From the NCBI RefSeq assembly GCF_004011825.1, contig NZ_RKLO01000002.1, positions 1-64,000 on the forward strand: a stretch of 64,000 nucleotides of DNA. The letters run 5' to 3'. The DNA comes from Rhodococcus xishaensis (GTDB lineage Bacteria; Actinomycetota; Actinomycetes; Mycobacteriales; Mycobacteriaceae). Shown here piece by piece: positions 27,942 to 37,493 of this stretch (position 1 is its first letter; every line of letters begins with the position of its first letter). Below the pieces are notes generated by a model. That model was not told the DNA's origin and did not search any database. It saw nothing but the letters and a program-made list of their open reading frames with translations. The position numbers were made by a program, and so were the translations under genes.

Positions 27942-28700
27942 ATGCGCATTACGGTCCTGGGATGTTCGGGGAGCGTCTCCGGACCTGACTCGGCTGCTTC
28001 GGGCTATTTGCTGACCGCGCCGGCAACCCCACCCGTCGTGATGGACTTCGGCCCGGGTGTTCTCGGCGCACTGCAGCGGCACGCCGATCCGGGCGAGGCC
28101 GTGGTCCTGCTGTCGCACCTGCACGCCGACCACTGCCTCGATGTCCCCGGTCTCCTCGTGTGGCGTCGCTACCACCCCAATCCCCCCACCGGCCGCGCCC
28201 TCGTCTACGGCCCCGCCGACACCGCCTGCCGCATCGGTGTCGCCTCCGCTGAGTGCGGCGGCGAACTCGACGACATCTCCGACACCATCGACCTGCACAG
28301 CTGGTCCGACCGGCACGTCGCCGAGATCGGTGAACTCTCCGTCCAAGCCTTCCAGGTCAACCATCCGCCGGAGTCCTACGGCTTCCGTGTGACCAGCGAT
28401 ACCGGACGCATCCTGGCCTACACCGGCGACACCGGGATCGGTGATTCCGTCGTCGACCTGGCCACTGGTGCGGACGTGCTGCTCTCGGAGGCGTCGTGGA
28501 CCCATGGACCCGACCGTCCCAAGGGCATTCATCTCTCCGGTACCGAGGCCGGCCAGGTCGCCGCCCGCGCTGGCGTCGGCGAACTGCTGCTCACCCACAT
28601 CCCGCCATGGACGTCCCGTGAGGACGTTATCGCCGAGGCCAAAGCCGAGTTCTCCGGGCCGGTGCATGCGGTGTCCACCGGGGACGTCTACACAATCTGA
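27942..28700 (+). CDS. MBL-fold hydrolase (Rv1339-type cyclic nucleotide phosphodiesterase)
   Basis: A 252-residue metallo-beta-lactamase-fold enzyme with the metal motif HLHADH (residues 59-64), later ligands in QVNHPPESYGF and YTGDTG, and a final LTHIPPW. It is orthologous to Rv1339, described in mycobacteria as an atypical class II cAMP phosphodiesterase. ATG 27942 (MRITVLGCSGSVSG) matches the family start; ATG 27933 is 9 bases earlier. In M. tuberculosis murI lies between the rhomboid gene and this one; it is absent here. rph follows in the same direction. Confidence 0.9.
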   Translation: MRITVLGCSGSVSGPDSAASGYLLTAPATPPVVMDFGPGVLGALQRHADPGEAVVLLSHLHADHCLDVPGLLVWRRYHPNPPTGRALVYGPADTACRIGVASAECGGELDDISDTIDLHSWSDRHVAEIGELSVQAFQVNHPPESYGFRVTSDTGRILAYTGDTGIGDSVVDLATGADVLLSEASWTHGPDRPKGIHLSGTEAGQVAARAGVGELLLTHIPPWTSREDVIAEAKAEFSGPVHAVSTGDVYTI

Positions 28701-28760
28701 CGTCTCCACGATCTGACGCCGCACCGTCCCCGTCGGGCCTGACGACTAGGCTCTCCAAAC

Positions 28761-29543
28761 GTGACGACACGAGACGACGGTAGGGCGGACGACGAACTCC
28801 GCGAGGTTCGGATCACACGCGGCTTCACGAGCCATCCCGCGGGTTCGGTGCTGATCGAGTTCGGCAACACGCGGGTCATGTGCACCGCGAGCGTCGAGGA
28901 AGGTGTCCCGCGCTGGCGTACGGGTTCCGGGCTCGGCTGGCTGACCGCGGAGTATGCGATGCTGCCGGCCGCGACCCACACCCGCAGCGGCCGTGAGTCG
29001 GTGAAGGGCAAGGTCGGCGGCCGGACTCAGGAGATCAGCCGGCTCGTCGGCCGCTCGCTTCGGGCGTGCATCGACCTGGCGGCGATCGGCGAGAACACGA
29101 TCGCGATCGACTGCGACGTGCTGCAGGCCGACGGCGGCACCCGTACCGCCGCCATCACCGGCGCTTACGTCGCGCTGGTAGACGCTGTGACCTACCTGCG
29201 TGCGGCCGGTCGTCTCGCCGACCCGCAGCCCATCTCGTGTGCGATTGCCGCCGTCAGCGTCGGCGTCGTGGACGGCCGTGTCCGGTTGGACCTGCCGTAC
29301 GAGGAGGACTCGCGCGCCGAGGTCGACATGAACGTGGTCGCGACCGATACCGGCACACTGGTCGAGATCCAGGGCACCGGCGAGGGTGCAACTTTCCCGC
29401 GATCGACACTCGACAAGATGCTCGATTCGGCGCTCGCCGGGTGCGAGGCGCTGTTCGAAATTCAGAAGGTTGCGCTCGCCGAGCCGTACCCGGGTGTGCT
29501 TCCGGAGTCGACCGAGCCCAAGAAGAAGGCGTTCGGAAGTTGA
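28761..29543 (+). CDS. rph: ribonuclease PH
   Basis: A 260-residue phosphorolytic exoribonuclease that trims tRNA 3' ends. The family sequence is clear: [26 protein letters not shown]-type strand, [28 protein letters not shown] (phosphate and RNA-binding arginines) and [21 protein letters not shown]. Its stop overlaps the TTG start of rdgB by 4 bases, so the pair is coupled, as in mycobacteria. Confidence 0.96.
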   Translation: MTTRDDGRADDELREVRITRGFTSHPAGSVLIEFGNTRVMCTASVEEGVPRWRTGSGLGWLTAEYAMLPAATHTRSGRESVKGKVGGRTQEISRLVGRSLRACIDLAAIGENTIAIDCDVLQADGGTRTAAITGAYVALVDAVTYLRAAGRLADPQPISCAIAAVSVGVVDGRVRLDLPYEEDSRAEVDMNVVATDTGTLVEIQGTGEGATFPRSTLDKMLDSALAGCEALFEIQKVALAEPYPGVLPESTEPKKKAFGS

Positions 29544-30151
29544 CCGGACGGATCCTCGTCGCCAGTCGCAACGCCAAGAAGCTACGTGAGCTGCGGCGCG
29601 TACTCGCCGCCGCCGGCATCGAGGGCCTCGAGGTGATCGGCCTCGATGAGGTTCCGGAATTCCCCGAGACCCCGGAGACCGGAGCAACCTTCGAGGCGAA
29701 CGCGATCGTCAAGGCGGTCGACGGCGCCGTCGCCACCGGTCTGCCGTGCGTCGCCGACGACTCGGGTATCGAGGTGGACGCGCTGCGCGGTATGCCGGGT
29801 GTCCTGTCGGCGCGGTGGAGCGGCAGCCACGGCGACGACGACGCCAACACCGCACTGCTACTCAGTCAGCTGTCAGACGTTCCGGACGAGCGGCGGGGCG
29901 CAGCCTTCGTGTCTGCCTGCGCACTCGCGATCCCAGGACGGGATCCTGTGGTGGTGCGTGGCGAATGGCGGGGGCGGATCGTCCGCGAGCCGCGTGGCGA
30001 GAACGGGTTCGGGTACGACCCGGTGTTCGAGCCGGAGGGCGAGAAGCGGACGTCGGCCGAGCTGTCGCCCGAGGAGAAGGACGCGGCCTCCCACCGCGGA
30101 CGGGCGCTCGAGCAACTGGTGCCGACGCTCGCCCGGCTCGCGAAGGCGTAG
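29540..30151 (+). CDS. rdgB: non-canonical purine NTP pyrophosphatase (RdgB/HAM1)
   Basis: A 203-residue house-cleaning enzyme that hydrolyses dITP/ITP and XTP to monophosphates. It opens with [18 protein letters not shown], then [27 protein letters not shown] and [13 protein letters not shown], all diagnostic. The start is TTG at 29540, overlapping the rph stop (TTGA); no ATG or GTG lies close enough. It is the last gene of the rhomboid-MBL-rph-rdgB run. Confidence 0.95.
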   Translation: MTGRILVASRNAKKLRELRRVLAAAGIEGLEVIGLDEVPEFPETPETGATFEANAIVKAVDGAVATGLPCVADDSGIEVDALRGMPGVLSARWSGSHGDDDANTALLLSQLSDVPDERRGAAFVSACALAIPGRDPVVVRGEWRGRIVREPRGENGFGYDPVFEPEGEKRTSAELSPEEKDAASHRGRALEQLVPTLARLAKA

Positions 30152-30181
30152 GGAGGCTGGAGTCTGGGGAGAGGAGGCCCC

Positions 30182-30595
30182 TCAGACCCCGAAATCCTTC
30201 TTGACCTGGACCGTGCGCCAGTGCTCGACGAAGAAGGACAGGAACGGAACGGTGCCGGCGAGTAGCGTCCCGATCGTGCGGCTGGCGGGCCAACGGACCT
30301 TCACTGCGAGGTCCATCGTCATGATCAGGTACACGAAGTACACCCAGCCGTGCACGATCGCGATCCAGTTCGGCAAGTTCTCGACACCGATGATGTACTT
30401 GGCCACCATTTCGGCGGTCAAGACGAGGAGCCAGATACCGGTCGCGTACGCCAAGATGCGATAGCGCAGCAGAGCGGAGGCGACCTTTCTGTTTCCGGCC
30501 TTCTCGTTTACTGGGGCTGTTTCTTGGCCTGGGGCAGCCGGTGGCGCTGATTCGGTGGTATGAGACTGGGTCATCTCATCGGGGCTGCCGCTCAC
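30182..30595 (-). CDS. DUF3817 integral membrane protein (paralogue 2)
   Basis: A 137-residue membrane protein with three hydrophobic helices. It carries the same family pattern as the protein at 7659 (RILAYATGIWLLVLTAEMVAKY, IAIVHGWVYFVYLIMTMDL, GTVPFLSFFVEHW), but with a longer Ala/Pro/Glu-rich N-terminus. It matches M. tuberculosis Rv1342c by position. The GTG start overlaps the lprD stop by 4 bases, making a two-gene unit convergent with rdgB. Function unknown. Confidence 0.88.
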   Translation of the reverse strand: MSGSPDEMTQSHTTESAPPAAPGQETAPVNEKAGNRKVASALLRYRILAYATGIWLLVLTAEMVAKYIIGVENLPNWIAIVHGWVYFVYLIMTMDLAVKVRWPASRTIGTLLAGTVPFLSFFVEHWRTVQVKKDFGV

Positions 30596-31011
30596 TTGTC
30601 GCTCCTATCGGGCTCGCGAGCCGACAGCTCGGCGAGGTAATCGTTGTACTCGAGCATCTGCCGGGCCTCTGGGTCCTCGAGATCCTCCGTGGTCGTCACT
30701 GATTCGACCTTCGGGCGCTCCGGTAGCAGACCCTCGGGAACATCGGTCGGCTGGTCGCTTGCCGCACCCGTCGCCGGGCCGCCGGCGCCGTCCTGTTCGC
30801 GGTCGTCCTCCAGTTGGACGAAACGGCGGTAGGCGTAGACCACGAACGCCGCGAACAGGGGCCACTGGAGGGCGTAGCCGAGGTTCTGGCCAGTGCCGCC
30901 GACGGACTCGAATCGGGTCCACTGCCACCAGCCGAGCGCTAGGCATCCGCCGGCTGCCACGACGACCAGCACGATCAGTGCGGGTCGGCTATGTCGACTG
31001 GTTCGGGCCAC
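30592..31011 (-). CDS. lprD: LprD-like membrane protein
   Basis: A 139-residue protein strongly resembling M. tuberculosis LprD (Rv1343c): SRPALIVLVVVAAGGCLALGWWQWTRFES and QNLGYALQWPLFAAFVVYAYRRFV, then an acidic tail ending EYNDYLAELSAREP. The Cys in AGGCLALGW was the basis for the lipoprotein name, but it lies inside a hydrophobic helix, so a two-helix integral protein is equally possible. GTG 31011 gives the family start; the longer frame upstream adds unlikely residues. Co-transcribed with the DUF3817 gene. Confidence 0.85.
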   Translation of the reverse strand: MARTSRHSRPALIVLVVVAAGGCLALGWWQWTRFESVGGTGQNLGYALQWPLFAAFVVYAYRRFVQLEDDREQDGAGGPATGAASDQPTDVPEGLLPERPKVESVTTTEDLEDPEARQMLEYNDYLAELSAREPDRSDK

Positions 31012-31274
31012 ATATCGAAGGTACCCGAGGTGGGATGTCGCCCCGTGAGGTGCTGGGGTGTTCCGGACCACTGAGCTGGCTTACTCAGGGCCGCTTGACC
31101 TGCGTTTCCGTTCTGCGGATGTCGTCTGGCAGAATGAACGGCTGTTCGTCGCATCCGGTTACGTACCGCGCGACGGTCACAGGAGAGAGGCAAAACCGGG
31201 CTCACCATCCTGGTGGGTCGCCGAATTGCACGTGACATGTGTGCATTGAGCGCACTGAAGGGGATACACAGCTC

Positions 31275-31730
31275 ATGGCTGTCAAGATCAAGCTCACCCG
31301 ACTCGGAAAGATCCGCAACCCGCAGTACCGGATCATCGTCGCGGACTCCCGCACCCGCCGCAACGGCCGTGCGATCGAGACCATCGGCAAGTACCACCCG
31401 AAGGAAGAGCCGTCGCTGATCGAGATCGACTCGGAGCGCGCTCAGTACTGGCTGGGTGTCGGCGCGCAGCCGACCGAGCCGGTCGAGAACCTGCTGAAGA
31501 TCACCGGTGACTGGCAGAAGTTCAAGGGCCTGCCCGGAGCCGAGGGCACCCTGAAGAAGGCGGAGCAGAAGCCCACCAAGCTCGAGCTGTTCCAGGCCGC
31601 GTTGGCGCAGGCCGAGAACGAGCCGGCTGCCGAGGCCACCACGCCCAAGAAGAAGAAGTCGGCCAAGCAGGATGCCGCAGAGGCCGAGGCTCCCGCAGCC
31701 GACGCCGGGTCCACCGAGGCTGCCGAGTAA
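31275..31730 (+). CDS. rpsP: 30S ribosomal protein S16
   Basis: A 151-residue S16. The core [35 protein letters not shown] is diagnostic. The C-terminus beyond residue about 100 is an Ala/Glu/Lys tail with KKKKS, a common actinobacterial extension. The start ATG is preceded by AAGGGG at about 11 bases. Its TAA shares a base with the ATG of the KH-domain gene (TAATG). First gene of the rpsP-KH-rimM-trmD ribosome-assembly and tRNA-modification operon. Confidence 0.97.
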   Translation: MAVKIKLTRLGKIRNPQYRIIVADSRTRRNGRAIETIGKYHPKEEPSLIEIDSERAQYWLGVGAQPTEPVENLLKITGDWQKFKGLPGAEGTLKKAEQKPTKLELFQAALAQAENEPAAEATTPKKKKSAKQDAAEAEAPAADAGSTEAAE

Positions 31731-31972
31731 TGAGCGCCGTTGTCGCCGATGCCGTCGAGCATCTCGTCCGCGGAATCGTCGCCAACCCCGACGACGTACG
31801 CGTCGAGCTGATCGCCGGGCGTCGGGGGCGCACCGTCGAGGTACACGTGCACCCCGACGATCTCGGCAAGGTAATCGGTCGCGGTGGTCGCACCGCGACC
31901 GCTCTGCGGACCCTCGTCTCCGGGATCGGAGGGCGCGGGATCCGCGTCGACGTTGTCGACACCGATCTGTAA
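31730..31972 (+). CDS. KH-domain RNA-binding protein (KhpA-like)
   Basis: An 80-residue single-KH protein with the nucleic-acid-binding loop GRGG in LGKVIGRGGRTATALRTL. It corresponds to KhpA and to M. tuberculosis Rv2908c, between rpsP and rimM as here. It probably binds RNA, with roles in ribosome maturation or in cell elongation together with KhpB in other bacteria. The start overlaps the rpsP stop by one base. Confidence 0.94.
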   Translation: MSAVVADAVEHLVRGIVANPDDVRVELIAGRRGRTVEVHVHPDDLGKVIGRGGRTATALRTLVSGIGGRGIRVDVVDTDL

Positions 31973-31979
31973 GACCGCT

Positions 31980-32546
31980 GTGGAACTCGTCGTGGGCCGC
32001 GTCGTCAAGTCGCACGGCATCAGGGGAGAGTTGGTCGTCGAGGTTCGCACCGACGAGCCCGAGGAGCGATTCGCCGTCGGTGCCGAGCTACGCGGTCGCA
32101 AGCCGCGCGAGAAGACGCTGCGGACGTTCGTGGTGGAAGCCGTCCGGGAACATTCCGGGCGGCTTCTGCTGCGTCTGCGCGATGTCGCCGATCGCAACAC
32201 TGCCGACGACATGCGTGGCACCGTGTTCGTGATCGACACCGCCGATCTCACTCCCTCGGACGACCCGGACGAGTTCTACGATCACGAACTCGAGGGTCTG
32301 GCTGTGCGTATGGCCGCCGGACGTCCCGACGCCGGAACTCCCGTCGGTACGGTGATCGAGGTATTGCACTCCGCCGCAGGAGAATTGCTGTCGGTCCGTC
32401 CCGAAGGCAAGAATTCGGGCGAAATCCTGGTGCCGTTCGTGACCGCGATCGTCCCGAGCGTCGCCGTCGCCGAGGGTGTCATCGAGATCGACCCGCCGGA
32501 AGGCCTGCTGGACCCGGGTTTCGGGGACAGCAGCGACGAGGAATGA
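31980..32546 (+). CDS. rimM: ribosome maturation factor RimM
   Basis: A 188-residue 30S assembly factor that acts on the head domain with S19. The N-terminal [30 protein letters not shown] and the PRC-barrel part ([44 protein letters not shown]) are diagnostic. The GTG start is 7 bases after the KH gene stop. trmD follows by 10 bases. Confidence 0.95.
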   Translation: MELVVGRVVKSHGIRGELVVEVRTDEPEERFAVGAELRGRKPREKTLRTFVVEAVREHSGRLLLRLRDVADRNTADDMRGTVFVIDTADLTPSDDPDEFYDHELEGLAVRMAAGRPDAGTPVGTVIEVLHSAAGELLSVRPEGKNSGEILVPFVTAIVPSVAVAEGVIEIDPPEGLLDPGFGDSSDEE

Positions 32547-32556
32547 CGGAACCGCC

Positions 32557-33255
32557 ATGCGCCTGGACGTAGTGACGATCTTCCCCGAGTACCTGGACCC
32601 GCTTCGTGCCGCATTGCTCGGCAAGGCGATCGACAAGGGGCTCATCTCCTTGGGTGTCCACGATCTGCGCCGCTGGACCCACGACGTTCACAAGTCCGTC
32701 GACGATTCTCCGTACGGTGGTGGGCCCGGCATGGTCATGAAACCGACGGTGTGGGGTGATGCGCTCGACGAGGTCCTCACCGACGAGAGCGGCGCCCCGG
32801 ACCCTGACGCCCTGTTGGTCGTTCCGACGCCCGCCGGTGTGCCGTTCACCCAGGCGACCGCGCGTCGTTGGGCCGAAGAGGATCATCTGGTCTTCGCGTG
32901 CGGCCGGTACGAGGGCATCGACCAGCGCGTGTTCGAGGACGCGGCCCGGCGGGTGCGGGTCGAGGAGGTCTCGATCGGCGACTACGTCCTCATCGGAGGC
33001 GAGGCCGCTGTCCTCGTCATGGTCGAGGCGATGGTCCGGTTGCTGCCCGGCGTACTGGGCAATGAGCAGTCGCACCAGGAAGACTCGTTCTCCGACGGGC
33101 TCCTGGAGGGCCCCAGCTACACGCGTCCGGTCACTTGGCGCGGGCTCGAGGTCCCGCCGGTGCTGTTGTCGGGTGACCACGCGAAGGTCGCTGCCTGGCG
33201 GCGGGCGCAGGCGCTGCAGCGCACCGCCGAGCGCCGGCCCGATCTGCTTTCTTGA
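32557..33255 (+). CDS. trmD: tRNA (guanine-N1)-methyltransferase
   Basis: A 232-residue SPOUT-class enzyme methylating G37 of tRNAs. Key segments are [32 protein letters not shown], the SAM-binding knot [13 protein letters not shown] ... [13 protein letters not shown], and the C-terminal domain [41 protein letters not shown]. The end of the four-gene operon; the next gene is convergent. Confidence 0.97.
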   Translation: MRLDVVTIFPEYLDPLRAALLGKAIDKGLISLGVHDLRRWTHDVHKSVDDSPYGGGPGMVMKPTVWGDALDEVLTDESGAPDPDALLVVPTPAGVPFTQATARRWAEEDHLVFACGRYEGIDQRVFEDAARRVRVEEVSIGDYVLIGGEAAVLVMVEAMVRLLPGVLGNEQSHQEDSFSDGLLEGPSYTRPVTWRGLEVPPVLLSGDHAKVAAWRRAQALQRTAERRPDLLS

Positions 33256-33323
33256 TCGGCTGGCGACTCCCTGGCGCACCGTCAGCGGTCACGCGGGTGT
33301 CGAGTGCCGGCGGTCTGGTCGAT

Positions 33324-34265
33324 TCAACTCTGCGGGAACAAGATTCGCACGACGTTGGTGAGCGTCTCGCGTGCGTGCGCAGCACTGATGTCGTTGACGG
33401 CGGTGGTCTGCGAGGTGTCGGGGTAGTCCGGGTCGGCGCCCCCGTAGTTGAGGTCCTCGCGAGACACGACCACCAGGATGTACCGATCATCGGGTCCGAT
33501 GACGCCTGTGGAGAGGTGCAGCCACCGGCCGCCGCTGCAGCACATCCAGCCTTGCTTGACGGCGATGTCGCTTTCGCCGGGAAGTCCCGCTGGGATTCCG
33601 AAACTCTGGTCGTATCCGTCGGCCCCGATCCGGCCGAAGTTGTGCAGGTAGCCCATCAGTTCGTTGCGGTGCGGCGCGTCCAGACCGCCGCTACCGGAGA
33701 GCATGGCCGAGTAGTAGTCGACGAGGTCGCGTCCGGTCGTCGTCGTGTTCCACCAGCGTCCGTCGTACGGAGCCGAGGTGGCGGCGAGATGGTTCCGCGC
33801 CGCGACGTCGACGACGATGTCGGAGGTGCCGTACCTGTTCCACAGCTCGGTCGCGGCAAAGTCGTCGGAGTATTCGAGCATTCGTGCGACGAGGCGGTGT
33901 TCGCGGGCGGTGAGGCGCAGTTCCGTGCTGGCCTCGCGGTAGAAGAGGTCGTCGGCGATGAACAGCTTCGCCAGCGAAGCGGTCGGGAACGGCACGGCGT
34001 CCGCGAATGATTCGTAGTGGCCGTCGTGGCGGTCGAGGAACGCGATCGTGACGTCCGCGCCACGTTCGGCGGCCGTGAAAACCGCCTGGTCGATGTGGTC
34101 CGCGAGCCTGAGCGGGGCCCGTTCGACGGGCGTCGTTTCCGGTTGGGTGGTGGGGGGACTGCCGGCGGTGGGCTCGTCCTCGGACGGTGTGGTGCCGACC
34201 GCGATCGCGGCCGTCGTGAGAGCGACGATCGCGAGGCCTCGTATCCATCCGATCACCGAAGCCAC
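33324..34265 (-). CDS. lppW: LppW-like serine beta-lactamase-fold protein
   Basis: A 313-residue exported protein with one N-terminal hydrophobic segment, then a Pro/Thr-rich linker. The core resembles serine beta-lactamases/PBPs: SxxK as PTASLAKLF, and a KxG-like VKQGW close to two adjacent Cys (CCSGG). Position between trmD and rplS on the opposite strand, and length, match M. tuberculosis LppW (Rv2905). Unlike that protein's name implies, no lipobox Cys is visible, so it may be membrane-tethered or secreted. GTG 34265 lies 7 bases after AGGA. Whether it is an active hydrolase is unknown. Confidence 0.8.
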   Translation of the reverse strand: MASVIGWIRGLAIVALTTAAIAVGTTPSEDEPTAGSPPTTQPETTPVERAPLRLADHIDQAVFTAAERGADVTIAFLDRHDGHYESFADAVPFPTASLAKLFIADDLFYREASTELRLTAREHRLVARMLEYSDDFAATELWNRYGTSDIVVDVAARNHLAATSAPYDGRWWNTTTTGRDLVDYYSAMLSGSGGLDAPHRNELMGYLHNFGRIGADGYDQSFGIPAGLPGESDIAVKQGWMCCSGGRWLHLSTGVIGPDDRYILVVVSREDLNYGGADPDYPDTSQTTAVNDISAAHARETLTNVVRILFPQS

Positions 34266-34342
34266 CACCAATCCTGCAGCCGACTCGGACTGGCGCCCCG
34301 CGCACCGCCGCTTCGGGTGGGCTGACGGTAGGGTCGTTCGCC

Positions 34343-36664
34343 GTGACGACTGCTCTCAACTCCGTAAACCAGCGTATATCCGAAGAGCTCGACATACGGG
34401 AGGGGCAGGTCGCAGCGGCCGTCGACCTCCTCGACGGCGGCGCCACTGTCCCGTTCATCGCCCGGTACCGCAAGGAGGTCACCGGAGCCCTCGATGACGC
34501 GCAGCTACGCCAGCTCGAGGAGCGGGTGCGGTACCTGCGCGAGCTCGACGAGCGGCGCGGCGCGGTGCTGGAGTCCATCCGTTCGCAGGGCAAGCTCGAC
34601 GATCGTCTCGAAAAGCAGATCCTGCTGGCCGACACGAAGGCGCGGCTAGAGGACATCTACCTGCCATACAAGCCGAAGCGGCGCACCAAGGCGCAGATCG
34701 CGCGTGAGGCCGGTCATGAGCCCGTCGCCGACGCCCTGCTGACCGATCACACACAGGACCCGGCAAAGTTCACCGCCGAGCAGCTCGAAGGTGCCCGCGC
34801 GATCCTGATCGAGCGGTTCGCCGAGGACGCCGACCTCGTCGGTGAGCTGCGTGAGCTGATGTGGAACCGTGGCCGGCTGGAGTCGAAGGTGCGTGCCGGC
34901 AAGGAGGACGCCGGCGCGAAGTTCGCCGACTATTTCGACTTCTTAGAGCCGTTCGGGAAGTTGCCGTCGCACCGCATCCTGGCGATGTTCCGAGGCGAGA
35001 AGGAAGAGATCCTTTCGCTCACCCTGGCGCCTGATCAGGAGCCGCCGGGGCCGGGAGAGACCAGCCTGTACGAGACCCGGATCGCCGCCCGGTTCCAGAT
35101 CGCCGACCGCGGACGCCCCGCCGACCGTTGGTTGCTCGACACCGTCCGCTGGGCGTGGAGGACCAAGCTGCTCATCACGCTCGGCATCGACACCCGTATG
35201 CGGCTGCGACAGGCCGCCGAGAAGGACGCCGTCGACGTCTTCGCGGCCAACCTCAGGGACCTGCTGCTTGCCGCACCGGCCGGCACCCGCGCGACGATGG
35301 GCCTCGACCCCGGATTCCGCACCGGCACCAAGGTCGCGGTCGTCGATGCGACCGGCAAGGTCGTCGCACACGACACGATCTACCCGCACCAGCCTCACAA
35401 CAAATGGGATCAGTCGGTTGCGACACTCGCCGCCCTGGCAGCCAGGCACGGCGTCGAGCTCGTCGCGATCGGCAACGGCACCGCATCCCGTGAGACGGAT
35501 GCGCTTGCGGCAGCGTTGATCGAGAAGTTCCCAGAGGCCGGGCTGACGAAGGTCGTTGTTTCCGAGGCCGGGGCGTCGGTGTACTCGGCGTCGGCGTACG
35601 CGTCGCAGGAGCTTCCCGACCTCGACGTATCGATAAGGGGCGCGGTGTCCATCGCGCGGCGCCTGCAGGATCCGCTGGCCGAACTCGTCAAGATCGACCC
35701 CAAGTCGATCGGCGTCGGCCAATACCAGCACGACATATCCGAGACGATGCTCGCTCGCTCCCTCGGAGCCGTCGTCGAGGACGCGGTGAACGCGGTCGGC
35801 GTCGACGTCAATACCGCGTCGGTTCCGCTGCTGTCACGGGTGTCGGGCATCACCGGTTCGCTCGCGGAGAGCATCGTCGGCCATCGGGACCGCACTGGCC
35901 CGTTTCGTAGCCGCAAGAGCCTCCGGGACGTGCCGCGGCTCGGACCCAAGGCCTTCGAACAGTGCGCCGGCTTCCTGCGGATCCCGAACGGCGATGACCC
36001 GCTCGACGCGTCCGCCGTGCACCCCGAGGCGTACCCGGTGGTGCGTCGGATTCTCGAGGCGTCAGCCAAGTCGGCCCCCGGTGTCGGCGAACTGATCGGC
36101 AACACCGCGGTCCTGCAGACGCTGAACCCGGCCGACTTCGCCGACGAACGGTTCGGTCTGCCGACGGTCACCGACATCATTGCCGAACTCGACAAGCCAG
36201 GCCGCGATCCGCGGCCGGAGTTCAAGACCGCGACGTTCACCGCCGGCATCGAGAAGGTCGCTGACCTCGCGCCCGGCATGATCCTCGAAGGGGTCGTCAC
36301 CAATGTCGCGGCGTTCGGTGCGTTCGTCGACGTCGGAGTTCACCAAGACGGTTTGGTCCACGTGTCGGCGATGTCGCGCAACTTCGTCAGCGACCCGCGC
36401 GACGTCGTGAAATCCGGTGACGTCGTCAAAGTCAAGGTCCTCGAGGTCGACGTCGAACGCCAGCGCATCGGACTCACATTGCGCCTCGACGACGAGCTCG
36501 GTGCCACGAAGCGCTCACGCACCGATCAGGGTGGCGGGCGGCGCCGCTCGAGCGGGCAGGCCGACAAGCGAACGGGTGGTCAGGGTCGGGATCGGCGCTC
36601 CGATTCCGGTCGGGCGAACGGCTCGATGGCCGACGCTTTGCGCAAGGCGGGCTTCGGTCGCTGA
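34343..36664 (+). CDS. tex: Tex family S1 RNA-binding protein
   Basis: A 773-residue transcription accessory protein. In order it has the helical N-terminal region (ATVPFIARYRKEVTGALDD), a YqgF-like RNase H fold from about residue 320 (TMGLDPGFRTGTKVAVVD), helix-hairpin-helix motifs (VNAVGVDVNTASVPLLSRVSGI) and an S1 domain at about 650-720 (GMILEGVVTNVAAFGAFVDVGVHQDGLVHVS). A basic, Gly/Arg-rich tail follows. Tex binds nucleic acid and influences transcription; its exact activity is debated. Monocistronic and divergent from lppW. Confidence 0.95.
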   Translation: MTTALNSVNQRISEELDIREGQVAAAVDLLDGGATVPFIARYRKEVTGALDDAQLRQLEERVRYLRELDERRGAVLESIRSQGKLDDRLEKQILLADTKARLEDIYLPYKPKRRTKAQIAREAGHEPVADALLTDHTQDPAKFTAEQLEGARAILIERFAEDADLVGELRELMWNRGRLESKVRAGKEDAGAKFADYFDFLEPFGKLPSHRILAMFRGEKEEILSLTLAPDQEPPGPGETSLYETRIAARFQIADRGRPADRWLLDTVRWAWRTKLLITLGIDTRMRLRQAAEKDAVDVFAANLRDLLLAAPAGTRATMGLDPGFRTGTKVAVVDATGKVVAHDTIYPHQPHNKWDQSVATLAALAARHGVELVAIGNGTASRETDALAAALIEKFPEAGLTKVVVSEAGASVYSASAYASQELPDLDVSIRGAVSIARRLQDPLAELVKIDPKSIGVGQYQHDISETMLARSLGAVVEDAVNAVGVDVNTASVPLLSRVSGITGSLAESIVGHRDRTGPFRSRKSLRDVPRLGPKAFEQCAGFLRIPNGDDPLDASAVHPEAYPVVRRILEASAKSAPGVGELIGNTAVLQTLNPADFADERFGLPTVTDIIAELDKPGRDPRPEFKTATFTAGIEKVADLAPGMILEGVVTNVAAFGAFVDVGVHQDGLVHVSAMSRNFVSDPRDVVKSGDVVKVKVLEVDVERQRIGLTLRLDDELGATKRSRTDQGGGRRRSSGQADKRTGGQGRDRRSDSGRANGSMADALRKAGFGR

Positions 36665-36717
36665 ATCACTGAGCAAATCCGCGGCCGGCGTCCCGGTCTG
36701 GGCCGGGCGCCGGCCAG

Positions 36718-37386
36718 TCAGCCGCTGATGCCCCGGCCGATCAGTGACGCGCCGATCACCAGGAGCAACACTGCCATTACCGCTGCGTTGTTGGTGGTCA
36801 GCCAAGCCTTCAGGTCGTTCAACCATCCGGTCGCCCGGTCACGCATGGTGAAGTACACGATCACCGGCACGGCCACCGTGCTGGCGGCGAGCACAGTGAA
36901 CACGGTTCCCGCTACGACGATCGCGGCGCCGCCGACGCCGAGCTGGGTGACCGCCACCGCGGCGCCGACGATCATCAGTAGGTTCTTCGGATTGACCGCG
37001 GACAGGCCGAACCCCAGAGCCAGGGCTTTCGCGGGAGTGACCTTGTCCACAGCGGCGAGCCACCGCGGCAGTGTCGGGTCCTCACCCGGCGCCGGGCGAC
37101 GCCTCCACTGCCTGACGGCCAGGATGAGCAGCAGTACTCCGAGGGCGACGCGAATAGTCGCGGTGACGGAATTGCCGTCCGAAGGCGAGGACAGGTCGGC
37201 GACGCCGCCGAGTACGACGAAGATGGTGTACCCCACGGCGATACCGAACACCCACCCGGCCAGAAAGCTTGTCGCTGTGGTGGCGGCTCGAGGGGTGAGC
37301 AGCATCAGGATCGTCGCGATGATCGGTATCGGGCTTATCGCGACGCCGATCGAGAGGGGGAGCACCTCCCCGACGGCCGGTCCCAT
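36718..37386 (-). CDS. GAP-family (Sap-like) membrane protein
   Basis: A 222-residue protein with six hydrophobic helices, and LPLSIGVAISPIPIIATILML and FGLSAVNPKNLLMIVGAAVAV as the repeated conserved half-motifs. This matches the actinobacterial GAP/Sap family (LysE-like fold), some members of which move envelope lipids to the surface in mycobacteria. ATG 37386 (MGPAVGEVLPLSI) is preferred over the longer frame, which would add an unlikely hydrophilic leader. Convergent with tex and divergent from the FGE gene. Confidence 0.8.
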   Translation of the reverse strand: MGPAVGEVLPLSIGVAISPIPIIATILMLLTPRAATTATSFLAGWVFGIAVGYTIFVVLGGVADLSSPSDGNSVTATIRVALGVLLLILAVRQWRRRPAPGEDPTLPRWLAAVDKVTPAKALALGFGLSAVNPKNLLMIVGAAVAVTQLGVGGAAIVVAGTVFTVLAASTVAVPVIVYFTMRDRATGWLNDLKAWLTTNNAAVMAVLLLVIGASLIGRGISG

Positions 37387-37493
37387 GAAGGAATCGTCGC
37401 TGTACCGGCGTCGATGGTCCCCACCCTCAGCGGGTGAAACGCCGGGTGCGCATTCGCTTTCGCGGCGGTTCACCGGGTGAAAAACTGTGATCC

